The position numbers were made by a program, and so were the translations under genes. DNA of 64,000 nucleotides from Paraburkholderia lacunae (GTDB lineage: Bacteria; Pseudomonadota; Gammaproteobacteria; Burkholderiales; Burkholderiaceae), in contig NZ_QHKS01000003.1 in NCBI RefSeq assembly GCF_003353175.1, positions 124,001 to 188,000 of the forward strand. Reading direction: 5' to 3'. Under the pieces are notes generated by a model. The model did no database searches. It was not told where the DNA came from and saw nothing but the letters and a program-made list of their open reading frames with translations. Positions 17,475-26,162 of this stretch are shown here, one piece after another (the first letter of the stretch is position 1; the number at the start of each line of letters is the position of its first letter).

Positions 17475-18476
17475 ATGACAATCGCCATGGAACAAACCCC
17501 CGCGGGGAACGCCGTGATTCGCTGGGGGATCGTCGGGACGGGCCGCATCGCCCGTCGTTTCGCTCAAGGTCTTGCCCATGTACCGCAAGCGCAACTGACC
17601 GCGCTGTGGTCGCGGCGCGCCGGACCGGCCACCGCCTTCGCCGGGGAATTCGGCGGCGAGGTCTGCGCGAGTTTCGACGCGCTGCTCGCCAGCGGCATCG
17701 ACGCACTCTATATCGCCACCGTCCAGGACAGCCACGCGGAGTATGCGATCGCCGCGCTGCAAGCCGGTCTGCACGTGCTGTGCGAAAAACCCGCGACCAT
17801 CAATGCAGCGCAGCTCGAACGCGTGCTGAGCGCCGCGCGGGCCGCGCAAGGGCTCTTCATGGAGGCGATGAAGCCGCCGTTTTATCCGCTCTACAGAAAG
17901 TTGCGCGCGCACCTTGATGCCGAGCCGATCGGCGAGGTGGGTTTAGTGCGCGCCGGCTGTTCGGTGCCGGGCGTGCCGGACGATCATCCGGCGCTGTCGT
18001 TCGAGCATGCGGGTGGCGCGTTGCTCGATATCGGCGTCTACGAGATGTTTCTGGCGGTCGACTGGCTCGGCGCACCGCGCGACGTGCAGACCCTCGGACG
18101 GCTCGGGTCCACCGGCGTCGATACCTTCGCGAGCCTGAATAGCCAGCACGAGCGCGGCATCGCGCAGCTGTTTTGCGGCCTCGATCTGCACGGCAAGGGC
18201 GACGCGCTGCTGATGGCGAAGGGCGGCCACGTGACAATTCACGAACCGTGGTGGAACCCGTCGCGCGCGACGATCCGTTACGCCGACGGCCGCGTGGTCG
18301 AACTCGACGAGCCGTTCGAAGGCGGCGGTCTGAACTACGAGACCGCGCACTTTTGCGAACTGATTCGCGCCGGCCGCCTGGAAAGCCCGCTGATGCCGCA
18401 CGCCACGTCGTTGCAGATGATCGCGATGGCCGACGCGGCGCGTGCGGCGTTGGGGCTTAGATTCGCTGGCGAATGA
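17475..18476 (+). CDS. Gfo/Idh/MocA-family NAD(P)-dependent oxidoreductase
   Basis: The 333-residue protein has an N-terminal Rossmann fold with GIVGTGRIA and the family EKP motif (LCEKPATINA). The C-terminal alpha/beta domain resembles dihydrodiol or sugar dehydrogenases, with the HAGGALLDIGVYEM segment. It probably oxidises a cyclic polyol or sugar. The ATG at 17475 follows GAAGG; the earlier frame adds no family sequence. The regulator lies 177 bp upstream in the same direction. The gene is followed immediately by an 11-bp tandem repeat array. Confidence 0.87.
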   Translation: MTIAMEQTPAGNAVIRWGIVGTGRIARRFAQGLAHVPQAQLTALWSRRAGPATAFAGEFGGEVCASFDALLASGIDALYIATVQDSHAEYAIAALQAGLHVLCEKPATINAAQLERVLSAARAAQGLFMEAMKPPFYPLYRKLRAHLDAEPIGEVGLVRAGCSVPGVPDDHPALSFEHAGGALLDIGVYEMFLAVDWLGAPRDVQTLGRLGSTGVDTFASLNSQHERGIAQLFCGLDLHGKGDALLMAKGGHVTIHEPWWNPSRATIRYADGRVVELDEPFEGGGLNYETAHFCELIRAGRLESPLMPHATSLQMIAMADAARAALGLRFAGE

Positions 18477-18496
18477 TGCGGAGATGAGGGGCGTAT

Positions 18497-18705
18497 GACG
18501 AGCAGCGCACGAGGAGCGCACGAGCAGCGGACGAGCAGCGGACGAGGAGCGCACGAGGAGCGCACGAGGAGCGCACGAGCAGCGGACGAGTAGCGGACGA
18601 GTAGCGCACGAGCAGCGGACGAGTAGCGCACGAGCGGCGCACGAGCAGCGCACGAACAGCGCACGAGCGGCGCGTGAGCAGCACGTGAGTAGCGCACGAG
18701 GGGCC
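18497..18705. repeat. 11-bp tandem repeat array, about 19 copies
   Basis: About nineteen consecutive units of consensus SACGAGNAGCG (S is C or G) start 21 bp after the stop of the oxidoreductase gene. Variation is mostly at the first base and at N. The last three units are degenerate. The array fills most of the gap (18477-18837) before the signal peptidase gene. The 11-bp unit rules out a simple in-frame peptide repeat and is close to one turn of B-DNA. No gene lies in the rest of the gap. Confidence 0.93.
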
Positions 18706-18837
18706 GCCGAGTTGGCGGCATTGCGTCCAGTGGCAGTGGTACGATTTGCAGCCGCCATGCGGATTCGAACTCAACGTGCTTGCTCGAGCGCCCGCATGGC
18801 TGCAGCTTTCGAACACCTTCCACCGGAGCCGTCTTCA

Positions 18838-19536
18838 ATGCGCATGTTTGGAAAATTTTGGCGCGACAACAAAAGCCTCGTCGCGTTTCTGTTCCTGATG
18901 GTGCTGTTCCGCAGTGCCGTGGCCGACTGGAACGTCGTGCCGAGTGGCTCGATGCTGCCGACGATCCGCGAAGGCGACCGGATCTTCGTCGACAAGATGG
19001 CCTACGATCTACGCGTACCGTTGACCCACATCGCGATCGCGCATCTGCACGATCCACAGCGCGGCGATATCGTCACGATCGATTCGTCGGCGGCGCATGA
19101 GCTGATCGTCAAGCGCCTGATCGGTTTGCCCGGCGACCGCGTCGCAATGCGCGACAACGTGCTGTACGTGAACGGCGTGCGGGCCGACTATCGGCCGCTG
19201 CAACTCAAGCCGCTGCCGGGCGATGCCGCGTCCCCCGGCGACTATCTGACCGAACGCTTCGACGGCGTCGCGCATTCGGTGCGGCTCTCGCCCGAAGCGC
19301 CGAGTCCGCGCAACTCGTTCGGGCCGGTGGTGGTGCCGCAAGGCGAGTATCTGATGCTCGGCGACAATCGCGACGACAGCGCCGACTCGCGCTACTTCGG
19401 CTTCTTTCCGCGCAAGGAATTGATGGGCCGCACGCGTCACGTCGCGTTTTCGCTCGACCCGGATCACTTCTACCTGCCGCGTTTCGAACGCTTCGGCGCG
19501 TCGCTGGACGCTGCGTCGTCCGTCGCCAGCCGGTAA
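18838..19536 (+). CDS. Signal peptidase I, short form
   Basis: The 232-residue membrane serine protease removes signal peptides on the periplasmic side. One membrane segment (about residues 14-29) precedes the catalytic domain. Catalytic Ser38 lies in PSGSMLPT, Lys92 in VKRLIGLPGD, and the box E motif is GDNRDDSADSR. GGAG lies 8 bp before the ATG. It has only one obvious N-terminal segment and is not beside lepA or rnc, so it looks like an additional signal peptidase rather than the housekeeping LepB (inference). Earlier frames only translate the repeat array. The C-terminal end merges into a downstream repeat. Confidence 0.88.
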   Translation: MRMFGKFWRDNKSLVAFLFLMVLFRSAVADWNVVPSGSMLPTIREGDRIFVDKMAYDLRVPLTHIAIAHLHDPQRGDIVTIDSSAAHELIVKRLIGLPGDRVAMRDNVLYVNGVRADYRPLQLKPLPGDAASPGDYLTERFDGVAHSVRLSPEAPSPRNSFGPVVVPQGEYLMLGDNRDDSADSRYFGFFPRKELMGRTRHVAFSLDPDHFYLPRFERFGASLDAASSVASR

Positions 19537-19683
19537 GTCAGCCGTAAGGCCAGCCGGTAAGCCGGCCGTTGGGCCAGCCTTTGGGCCAGGCCGGTAAGCC
19601 GGCCGTTGGGCCAGCCGTTGGGCTAGCCGGTAAGCCGGCCGTCAAGCCGTTCAACAAGCCAGCCGTCAAGCCAGCCAACAAGC
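19530..19683. repeat. Degenerate repeat after the signal peptidase gene
   Basis: Repeated versions of CCAGCCGGTAAGCCGGCCGT and GTTGGGCCAGCC run from the stop codon to near the end of the convergent permease gene. The GGTAA of the signal peptidase stop is itself part of a unit, so the repeat seems to have grown from the gene end. Confidence 0.8.
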
Positions 19684-19699
19684 GGCGAGAAATGGGTGC

Positions 19700-20359
19700 T
19701 CAGTGCCGCGACGGCAGCGCAAGGCGCCGTTCGTACCAGCGCTGCACCCACTCCAGAGCCTGGCACAGCACCCAGTAGACCGCGGCTGCCGCGAGATACA
19801 GCGGCAGCGGCTGATAGGTCGAAGCGATGACCTCCTGCGCGCTGCGCAGCAGCTCGGTCACGGTGATCACCGACACCAGCGAGGTATCCTTGATCAGGCT
19901 GATCAAGCTGTTCGACAGGCTCGGCACGGCGATGCGCAAGGCCTGCGGCGCGATCACGTAGCGCAGCGTCTGCCGCCGCGACAGGCCGAGGCTGTAAGCG
20001 GCCAGCCACTGGCCCTTGTGAATGCCGAGAATCGCGCCGCGCATGCTTTCCGACAGATACGCCGCCACGTTCGCCGACAACGCGATCACGCCGGCCGGCG
20101 TCGGATCGAGCGAGATGCCGAGGCTCGGCAAACCGTAATAGATCACGAAGATCTGCACCAGCAGCGGCGTGCCGCGGAACACGCTCACATAGACGCGCGC
20201 GCTCCAGTTCAGCACGCGGCTGTGGCTGATGCCCATCACCGCGAGCACGGCGGCGGCGACGAGGCCGAAGATCATCGACAGAACCGCGAACTTGACCGTC
20301 AGGACGGCGCCCTGGGCGAGCACAGGCAGCGATTGGACGAGCAGGGAAGTGGTGGACAT
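19700..20359 (-). CDS. Polar amino-acid ABC transporter permease (HisM/GlnP family)
   Basis: The 219-residue inner-membrane permease has about five membrane segments and the EAA-type loop (AYSLGLSRRQTLRYVIAPQAL) that contacts the ATPase. Family features FRGTPLLVQIFVIYYGLP and SLISLIKDTSLVSVI are clear. The ATG at 20359 fits family length; a GTG at 20398 is possible. The binding-protein gene lies upstream, separated by a strong terminator hairpin. No ATPase gene follows; the convergent signal peptidase gene does. The importer must borrow an ATPase encoded elsewhere. Confidence 0.88.
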   Translation of the reverse strand: MSTTSLLVQSLPVLAQGAVLTVKFAVLSMIFGLVAAAVLAVMGISHSRVLNWSARVYVSVFRGTPLLVQIFVIYYGLPSLGISLDPTPAGVIALSANVAAYLSESMRGAILGIHKGQWLAAYSLGLSRRQTLRYVIAPQALRIAVPSLSNSLISLIKDTSLVSVITVTELLRSAQEVIASTYQPLPLYLAAAAVYWVLCQALEWVQRWYERRLALPSRH

Positions 20360-20455
20360 GAGCGGTGGCGAAGGTCGGATTGGCGCGGCAAAGCGCACAT
20401 CATAAACTTTGGCGGAAGAGGCGAATGCCCCCGGCTGGACCTGACGGGAACGATC

Positions 20456-20495
20456 AAAAAGCGAAGGGCGGCATCATTGACGATGCCGCCCTTCG
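20456..20495 (-). terminator. Intrinsic terminator between binding protein and permease genes
   Basis: A perfect 14-bp stem (CGAAGGGCGGCATC and its complement) with a 6-base loop is followed on the minus strand by GC and five T. It lies inside the two-gene unit, so it would let the binding protein be made in excess of the permease. Confidence 0.85.
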
Positions 20496-20511
20496 TTTCA
20501 TCAAACGCGCT

Positions 20512-21309
20512 TTACCTGATCGGTTTGCTGACGTCGATGCCGAACCATTTGTCCGAGATCTTCGTGAACGTGCCGTCCGCTTCGAGCTGGGTCATCGCGT
20601 CGTCGATCGCCTTGGCGAACTTCGGATTGCCCTTTTTGAACGGAATGCCCGACGGGTTGCCCGCGCCGACATTGGCGCCCGTGCGCAGCGGCAACTGCGA
20701 GTTCTTCATCAGATACGCGAGCATCAGGCGGTCGTTGAGCGCCGCGTCCAGCCGGCCGGTGGCCAGGTCGCGCAGATACTCGGGCGCGCCCGGATACGTT
20801 TTCACGTCGATGCCCGGCACCGACTTCGCCATGTCCATGTAGTTCGTGCCGAGACCGACGCCGAGCTTCTTGCCCTTCAGATCGTCGAGCGACTCGAACT
20901 GGCGCGTGTCGTCCTTACGCTGGATCAGCTGCGCGGCCGAGTACGTATAAGCCGGCGAGAAGTCGAGCGCCTGCTTGCGGGCGTCCGTGATGCCGACCTG
21001 GTTGACAATCACGTCGAACTTGCCCGCCTGCAGACCGGCAATGATGCCGCTCCATTCGGTCGTGACGAATTCCGGCTTCACGCCGAGTTTCGCGGCGACG
21101 GCTCTCGCGACGTCGACGTCATAGCCGACCAGTTCGCCCGACGGCGCTTTCGAGTTGAACGGCGGGAAGGTGCCTTCGAGACCGACGCGCAGCGTGCCGC
21201 GTTGCTTGACCTGGTCGAGCAGGTCGTCCGCGTGGGCGGCGCTCACCGCGGTGAGCGCCGCGCCGATCAGGCCGGCTATGACGATCTTCTTCAGCAAGCC
21301 AGATTTCAT
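20512..21309 (-). CDS. Amino-acid ABC transporter substrate-binding protein
   Basis: The 265-residue periplasmic protein has a clear signal peptide (MKSGLLKKIVIAGLIGAALT, cleavage near SAAHA/D). The SBP family 3 fold is shown by RVGLEGTFPPFNSKAP, GYDVDVARAVAAKLG and FDVIVNQVGIT. The pattern is closest to the cystine/FliY-type binding proteins, which would fit the sulfur theme of the region, but the ligand is not certain. AAGGAA precedes the ATG at 21309. The permease gene is next downstream after a terminator. Confidence 0.88.
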   Translation of the reverse strand: MKSGLLKKIVIAGLIGAALTAVSAAHADDLLDQVKQRGTLRVGLEGTFPPFNSKAPSGELVGYDVDVARAVAAKLGVKPEFVTTEWSGIIAGLQAGKFDVIVNQVGITDARKQALDFSPAYTYSAAQLIQRKDDTRQFESLDDLKGKKLGVGLGTNYMDMAKSVPGIDVKTYPGAPEYLRDLATGRLDAALNDRLMLAYLMKNSQLPLRTGANVGAGNPSGIPFKKGNPKFAKAIDDAMTQLEADGTFTKISDKWFGIDVSKPIR

Positions 21310-21402
21310 CGTGTTCCTTTTATTCGAGTGGCGTTTTAACAGACAAAAGCATAACAAAGCAGGCTATCGAAACCTAAATACCGTTTGTTTATGTCTATAT
21401 TA

Positions 21403-21482
21403 CGGTCGCGGTCGCGGTCGCGGTCGTGGACATTGACATCGACATGGACATGGACATGGACGCGGGTCATGGACATGGACGC
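21403..21482. repeat. Hexanucleotide repeats between the binding protein gene and pyrD
   Basis: Four copies of CGGTCG (21403-21426) are followed by a run of ACATGG-type hexamers to 21482, ending just before the pyrD stop codon. No gene is supported here. Confidence 0.85.
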
Positions 21483-21492
21483 AAAGCGGGCG

Positions 21493-22515
21493 TTAGCGCA
21501 GCGCTCGTGCGCATTCGGCCACCAGCGCCGGTCCGCGATAGATGAAGCCGGTGTAGAGCTGCACCAGCGAGGCGCCGGCGGCCAGCTTGGCGCGCGCATC
21601 GTCGCCCGAGAAAATCCCGCCCACGCCGATGATCGGCACCGTTTCGCCGACTTCCGCGCGCAGCTTGCGGATCACTTCGTTGGACGCGTCGAACACCGGC
21701 TTGCCCGACAGGCCGCCGGCTTCGTCGCCGTACTGCATGCCGGCGACGGCGCTGCGCGACAGCGTGGTGTTGGTGGCGATCACGCCTTCGAACTGGTGGC
21801 GCAGGAGCGTATCGGCGATCGATTTGATCTGCTCGTCGTCGAGGTCCGGCGCGATCTTCAGCGCGAGCGGCACCAGCTTGCCGTGCAGGTCGGCGAGGCG
21901 CTGCTGCTTGTCTTTCAGCGCGGCGAGCAGCGCGTCGAGTTCGCCCGCGCCTTGCAGCTGGCGCAGATTCTTCGTATTCGGCGACGAGATGTTGACCGTC
22001 ACATAGCTGGCGAACGGGTACACGCGTTCGAGGCAGTACAGGTAGTCTTCGGCGGCCCGCTCGATCGGCGTATCGGCGTTCTTGCCGATATTCAGTCCGA
22101 GGATGCCGCGATAGCGCGCGGCCTGCACGTTCTTGACGAACTGGTCGACGCCCGCGTTGTTGAAGCCCATCCGGTTGATCACGGCGCCCGCCTGCGGCAG
22201 ACGGAACATGCGCGGCTTCGGATTGCCCGGCTGCGCACGCGGCGTGACCGTGCCCACTTCGATGAAACCGAAGCCGAGCGCGGCGAGGCCGTCGATGCAG
22301 GCGCCGTCCTTATCGAGGCCCGCGGCGAGGCCGACCGGGTTGCGGAACGTCAGCCCCATCACGGTGCGCGGCGCGTCCGGCACGTGCGGCGCGAGCGTGC
22401 CCGCGAGGCCGGCGCGCCCGGCGGCGCCGAGCAGGCGCAAGGTGAGGTGGTGAGCGTCTTCCGCGTCCATGCGAAAGAGTTGGGCGCGTACGAGCGGATA
22501 GAGGGAACTGAACAC
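21493..22515 (-). CDS. pyrD: Dihydroorotate dehydrogenase, class 2 (quinone)
   Basis: The 340-residue FMN enzyme oxidises dihydroorotate to orotate in pyrimidine synthesis, passing electrons to quinone at the inner membrane. The N-terminal amphipathic helix region typical of class 2 is present. Other marks are [13 protein letters not shown], the catalytic serine in NISSPNT, the lysine in LALKIAPDL, and the FMN phosphate site GVGGI. The start is GTG at 22515: family members begin MFSSLYPL, and an internal ATG at 22470 would remove the membrane helix. Confidence 0.95.
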   Translation of the reverse strand: MFSSLYPLVRAQLFRMDAEDAHHLTLRLLGAAGRAGLAGTLAPHVPDAPRTVMGLTFRNPVGLAAGLDKDGACIDGLAALGFGFIEVGTVTPRAQPGNPKPRMFRLPQAGAVINRMGFNNAGVDQFVKNVQAARYRGILGLNIGKNADTPIERAAEDYLYCLERVYPFASYVTVNISSPNTKNLRQLQGAGELDALLAALKDKQQRLADLHGKLVPLALKIAPDLDDEQIKSIADTLLRHQFEGVIATNTTLSRSAVAGMQYGDEAGGLSGKPVFDASNEVIRKLRAEVGETVPIIGVGGIFSGDDARAKLAAGASLVQLYTGFIYRGPALVAECARALR

Positions 22516-22626
22516 AGGACGAAGCCGGGCGGCCGGAAAATGGGAACCCGCTATTTTACCGGCTTTGAGACACGAATGAGACTCACGGGCGGGTGGGCGG
22601 AGATCGATCCCTGCCGCCGGCTGCCA

Positions 22627-23448
22627 TTACGGCCGAAACGATCCGCGCTTGCCGTGGATCGCCAGGTCGACCGGCGGCAGATCGACGCTCGCCGGATCGA
22701 GCACCTTCCAGGCGCCGTCGAGCAAGCCTTCGAGCGGGCGGAAATTCGCCTTGTACGCCATCTTCGGACTCTCGCGAATCCAGTAGCCGAGGTACACGTA
22801 CGGCAGCTTGAGGCTGCGTGCCTGCTCGATTTGCCAGTAGATGTTGTAGGTGCCGAAGCTGCTGTGCGGCAGATCCGGCTCAAAGAACGTGTACACCGAC
22901 GAGAGCCCGTCGCCGAGGATGTCGATCATGCTGATCATGCGCAGGATGCCCGGCGCTTCGGGATGATCCGGCAGCGGTTCGCGAAACTCGACGAGCCGCG
23001 AGTTGATCCGGCTTTGCAGCAGGAACTGTTCGTATTGATCGCGGCTGTCGCGGTCCATGCCGCCGCCCGCATGCCGTGCCGACTGGTAGCGCATATAAAG
23101 CGCGTAGTGCTCTTCGTCGTAATGGAGCGGCGCCACCGTGGCGACCAGCTCGCCGTGCTTTTTCCAGACGCGCCGCTGCGTGCGGTTCGGCTCGAACTGA
23201 TCGACCGGCACACGCACCGGCACGCACGCGCGGCAACCGTCGCAATACGGACGATAGGTGAACACGCCCGAACGCCGGAAGCCCGCCTTGACGAGATCGG
23301 TGTAAACGTCGGAGTTGATCAGATGACTGGGAGTGGCGACTTGCGAGCGCGCGATGCGTCCATCCAGATAACTGCAGGGATAGGGCGCCGTTGCATAAAA
23401 TTGCAGCGCGGAAAGCGGGGAAAGAGGCAGCTCGTTGGGATGAGTCAC
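22627..23448 (-). CDS. bpt: Aspartate/glutamate leucyltransferase (ATE1-like)
   Basis: The 273-residue bacterial protein transferase adds Leu from Leu-tRNA to proteins with N-terminal Asp or Glu, marking them for ClpS/ClpAP. The ATE-type N-terminal cluster is present: [16 protein letters not shown] with paired cysteines, and WKKHGEL. The C-terminal [21 protein letters not shown] is typical. The start is GTG at 23448. It is often annotated as arginyltransferase, but bacterial Bpt transfers Leu. It lies between pyrD and aat on the same strand. Confidence 0.92.
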   Translation of the reverse strand: MTHPNELPLSPLSALQFYATAPYPCSYLDGRIARSQVATPSHLINSDVYTDLVKAGFRRSGVFTYRPYCDGCRACVPVRVPVDQFEPNRTQRRVWKKHGELVATVAPLHYDEEHYALYMRYQSARHAGGGMDRDSRDQYEQFLLQSRINSRLVEFREPLPDHPEAPGILRMISMIDILGDGLSSVYTFFEPDLPHSSFGTYNIYWQIEQARSLKLPYVYLGYWIRESPKMAYKANFRPLEGLLDGAWKVLDPASVDLPPVDLAIHGKRGSFRP

Positions 23449-23574
23449 GTTGGCAGCTCTCGAAGCATCTCTGGTAATGCAAACCCGGCGTGCCTCGCGG
23501 CTCGTGACCCGCGGTTCGGTAGGCAGCGGATCCGGATTCGGCCTGATTCTTCCTGATATGTCCTGGTTCGTCAG

Positions 23575-24312
23575 TTACGCCGCCGGCGCGACTACATCGA
23601 GCAACACGGTCTTGTCGAAGCGCCAAGGAATCGGTGCTGCGTCGACAGACGCGCGAACATGCGCGATGAACGCTTTGCGCGCTATCTCGCGACCGCCCAG
23701 CGACGCCAGATGCGACGTGTTCTGCTGGCAGTCTATCATTTCTATTTCGTGACGGCGCAAGTGTCCGACCAGTGCGGCAAGCGCCATTTTCGACGCGTCG
23801 GTGACGTCGGCGAACATCGATTCGCCGAAGAACATCCGCCCGAACGACACGCCATATAAGCCGCCCACGCGCTTGCCCTCGAACCAGGTTTCGATGCTGT
23901 GCGCGTCGCCCATCCGGTGCAGCGACGAATAGGCCTCGACGACGTCCGCGGTGATCCACGTGCCGCGCTGAGCGCGCCGCGGCGCCTGCGCACAGGCGCG
24001 CATCACGGCGGCGAAATCGTGGTCGACGCGAATTTCCCACGCGTCGTCACGCAGCGCGCGCTTCAGCGTTTTGCGCAGCGACGGCGATACTTTGAACTCG
24101 GCGGGGCACAGGATCATGCGCGGGTCGGGACTCCACCACAACACCGGCTGGCCGTCCGAATACCACGGGAAGATGCCGCGCCGATAGGCGTCGATCAGAC
24201 GCGACGGCAGCAGATCGCCGCTCGCGGCGAGCAGACCGGGCGCGCCGCTCGTCGCGCCGAGCGCGCGCTCGACGGACGGAAACGGATCGTCAGGCCCAAG
24301 CCAGGGAACCAT
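23575..24312 (-). CDS. aat: Leucyl/phenylalanyl-tRNA-protein transferase
   Basis: The 245-residue transferase adds Leu or Phe to proteins with N-terminal Arg or Lys. Family motifs are [56 protein letters not shown] and [15 protein letters not shown]. It starts 9 bp after the NUDIX gene stop and lies upstream of bpt, so both Leu-transferase routes of the N-degron pathway are coexpressed. Confidence 0.95.
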   Translation of the reverse strand: MVPWLGPDDPFPSVERALGATSGAPGLLAASGDLLPSRLIDAYRRGIFPWYSDGQPVLWWSPDPRMILCPAEFKVSPSLRKTLKRALRDDAWEIRVDHDFAAVMRACAQAPRRAQRGTWITADVVEAYSSLHRMGDAHSIETWFEGKRVGGLYGVSFGRMFFGESMFADVTDASKMALAALVGHLRRHEIEMIDCQQNTSHLASLGGREIARKAFIAHVRASVDAAPIPWRFDKTVLLDVVAPAA

Positions 24313-24321
24313 GCGCGCCGC

Positions 24322-24867
24322 TCAACCTTCGCGCAGCGAGCGGAAGATGTCGCCCGTGTGCAGACCGAAGCTGCCGGCGGCGCGGTCGGCGAAGAAAAAG
24401 CGCAGGGTTTGGCCGACCGTCGGAAAGGCGATCTCGTCCCACGGAACTTCGTGTTCCTCGAAGAGCTTGACCTCGAGACTCTCCTCGCCGGCGGCGATGT
24501 CGAGATCGAGCAGGCGCGCCATGTAGAACAGATGCACCTGATGCACGTGCGGCACGTTCAGCAGCGAGAACAGATTTTGCACCTCGACGCGGGCGCCGGC
24601 TTCTTCCAGCGTCTCGCGCGAGGCCGCTTCAGCCGTCGTTTCGCCCATTTCCATGAAGCCTGCAGGCAGCGTCCAGTAGCCGTAGCGCGGTTCGATCGCG
24701 CGACGGCACAGCAGCACTTTGTCGTCCCAGACCGGGACGGTGCCGACCACGTTGCGCGGATTCTGATAGTGCACCGTGCCGCAACTGCCGCATACGAAGC
24801 GCTCGCGGTTGTCGCCCGGCGGAATGCTCAGGCTGACGCCGTGGCCGCAGACAGAACAGAATTTCAT
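24322..24867 (-). CDS. NUDIX hydrolase with N-terminal zinc ribbon
   Basis: The 181-residue protein carries a four-cysteine zinc ribbon (Cys4, Cys7, Cys26, Cys29) followed by a full Nudix box: Gly70, Glu76, Arg84-Glu85, Glu88-Glu89, Gly91. The zinc ribbon plus Nudix layout resembles NudC-like NADH pyrophosphatases, although the protein is shorter and lacks the NudC N-terminal domain. It hydrolyses a nucleoside diphosphate derivative, probably in the cytoplasm. The ATG at 24867 starts directly on the zinc ribbon. It is the first gene of the unit with aat. Confidence 0.9.
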   Translation of the reverse strand: MKFCSVCGHGVSLSIPPGDNRERFVCGSCGTVHYQNPRNVVGTVPVWDDKVLLCRRAIEPRYGYWTLPAGFMEMGETTAEAASRETLEEAGARVEVQNLFSLLNVPHVHQVHLFYMARLLDLDIAAGEESLEVKLFEEHEVPWDEIAFPTVGQTLRFFFADRAAGSFGLHTGDIFRSLREG

Positions 24868-25066
24868 AGGAAGGGGACGAGAAAGGGTGATAGGAGTTTA
24901 TCACTGGGGCGGGGGTTTCAGAGGTCCGGCAGCGGCGCTGCGCGGATGGTGGCGAGCAGCGGACGGCGTGCCCGGCTGACGCGACGTGCGCCCCCGCGCG
25001 TCCCGATAGCCGCGAGCGAAACGCATATCTTGTTTGGACTACAGACAAACGGAGAGGAGGGTGTCG

Positions 25067-25168
25067 ATGGGATTGATCGTCTATCGTGCAGACCGCCGCC
25101 GCTCTGTGCGACTCGCCGTGTCGAAGAGTTTGCCTGGCGAGTTTGCCAGACCTCTGCCAGGCGAGTGA
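25067..25168 (+). CDS. Candidate 33-residue small protein
   Basis: A short frame starts with ATG six bases after a strong GGAGAGGAGG ribosome site and ends at 25168. The peptide begins MGLIVYRADRRRSVRL and is basic. It sits in the 441-bp gap 24868-25308, divergent from the NUDIX gene. The 3' part overlaps a GCCTGGC/GCCAGGC inverted repeat. Nothing identifies a function and conservation is unknown; the ribosome site is the main reason to list it. Confidence 0.3.
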   Translation: MGLIVYRADRRRSVRLAVSKSLPGEFARPLPGE

Positions 25169-25231
25169 GTGTGCCAAGTCCTTGCGATCCGGCTGACAGC
25201 GCAAGGATAGAACGAAGGCGCGACGGAAAAC

Positions 25232-25261
25232 AAAAAAGGCCTGCCGGTTGGGCAAGCCTTT
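25232..25261 (-). terminator. Terminator of the tRNA-fMet unit
   Basis: On the minus strand AAGGCTTGCC, a CAACC loop and GGCAGGCCTT form an imperfect stem followed by six T. It lies 48 bp beyond the tRNA 3' end. Confidence 0.75.
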
Positions 25262-25308
25262 GATGTTGGTATCGACGTTTGCTAGCTGATAACTTCACTT
25301 CAGCTGTT

Positions 25309-25385
<77 letters not shown>

Positions 25386-25400
25386 TCCGTCGAAGAAAAG

Positions 25401-25429
25401 ATTATAGAACAAAGCGGATGCTGGTGCAA
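25401..25429 (-). promoter_or_regulatory. Sigma-70 promoter of tRNA-fMet
   Basis: On the minus strand TTGCAC (25429-25424) and a perfect TATAAT (25406-25401) are separated by exactly 17 bp. The expected start is about 8-10 bp before the tRNA 5' end. Confidence 0.8.
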
Positions 25430-25660
25430 TAGCTATTTAAGAAGGGAGACTTCAATCGACGCAAAGCGATCAACGCTAACCAGTCGACGCAATGCCTCGT
25501 GCCCGGCCCCGAAGTCGCGGCGCGCATGGCCGTCGTCGTATGCGGGAAGGCCATCATGAAGCGCTGCGCTAGAATTCAGGTTCGCTTCGCGGCGCCGTTC
25601 GTTTGCAGTGCGGTTATGTAGTACGGCGCGCGCTTCACCTCTTACCTTGCTCTGAACCCC

Positions 25661-26158
25661 ATGGATATCGCTCACGATCTGCAGTCGATTGCCGCGCAGG
25701 AAAAAACGCTGGTATTCCCTCAATTCGATGCCGACCGCGCGTGGCAGGTCGGTGCATATCTGCATGAGATCGCCAAGGCGCGTGGTATCGCGGTGGCGAT
25801 CGATGTACGTACTTTCGGCTTGCCGCTCTTCTTCAGCGCACTCGACGGCGCGACGCCGGACAATGTCGATTGGGTTCGCCGCAAGAGCAACACGGTCGCG
25901 CACTTCCGGCGCAGTTCGTACGCGATCGGTCTGAAGATGCAGCAGGCAGGCAGCACGCTCGCGGAGAAATACGGCCTGCCGGCCACGGAATACGCGTCGC
26001 ATGGCGGCGCGTTTCCATTGACGGTGGCGGGCGCCGGCGTGATCGGCTCGATCACCGTCTCAGGCTTGCCGCAGCGCGCCGATCACGAACTGGTGGTGGA
26101 AGCCCTGTGCGCACAGCTCGGCCACGATTACAGCAAACTCGCGCTTGCAAAGGCCTAA
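25661..26158 (+). CDS. UPF0303/heme-degrading-domain family protein
   Basis: The 165-residue cytoplasmic protein belongs to the family related to yeast YBR137W and the GlcG/HbpS fold. Family stretches include [39 protein letters not shown] and [28 protein letters not shown]. The biochemical role is not settled; some relatives bind heme or act as chaperone-like factors. It starts 275 bp after the tRNA-fMet gene and ends 4 bp before the SMR gene. Confidence 0.85.
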   Translation: MDIAHDLQSIAAQEKTLVFPQFDADRAWQVGAYLHEIAKARGIAVAIDVRTFGLPLFFSALDGATPDNVDWVRRKSNTVAHFRRSSYAIGLKMQQAGSTLAEKYGLPATEYASHGGAFPLTVAGAGVIGSITVSGLPQRADHELVVEALCAQLGHDYSKLALAKA

Positions 26159-26162
26159 GGCG

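Noticed and set aside
18497..18705. A CRISPR-like or coding interpretation of the 11-bp array.
   Set aside because: The units are contiguous with no spacers, and an 11-bp unit shifts frame each copy.
21385..23556. A long open frame on the plus strand opposite pyrD and bpt.
   Set aside because: It is antisense to two firmly identified genes, has Arg/His-rich shadow composition, and arises from the GC-rich codon pattern.
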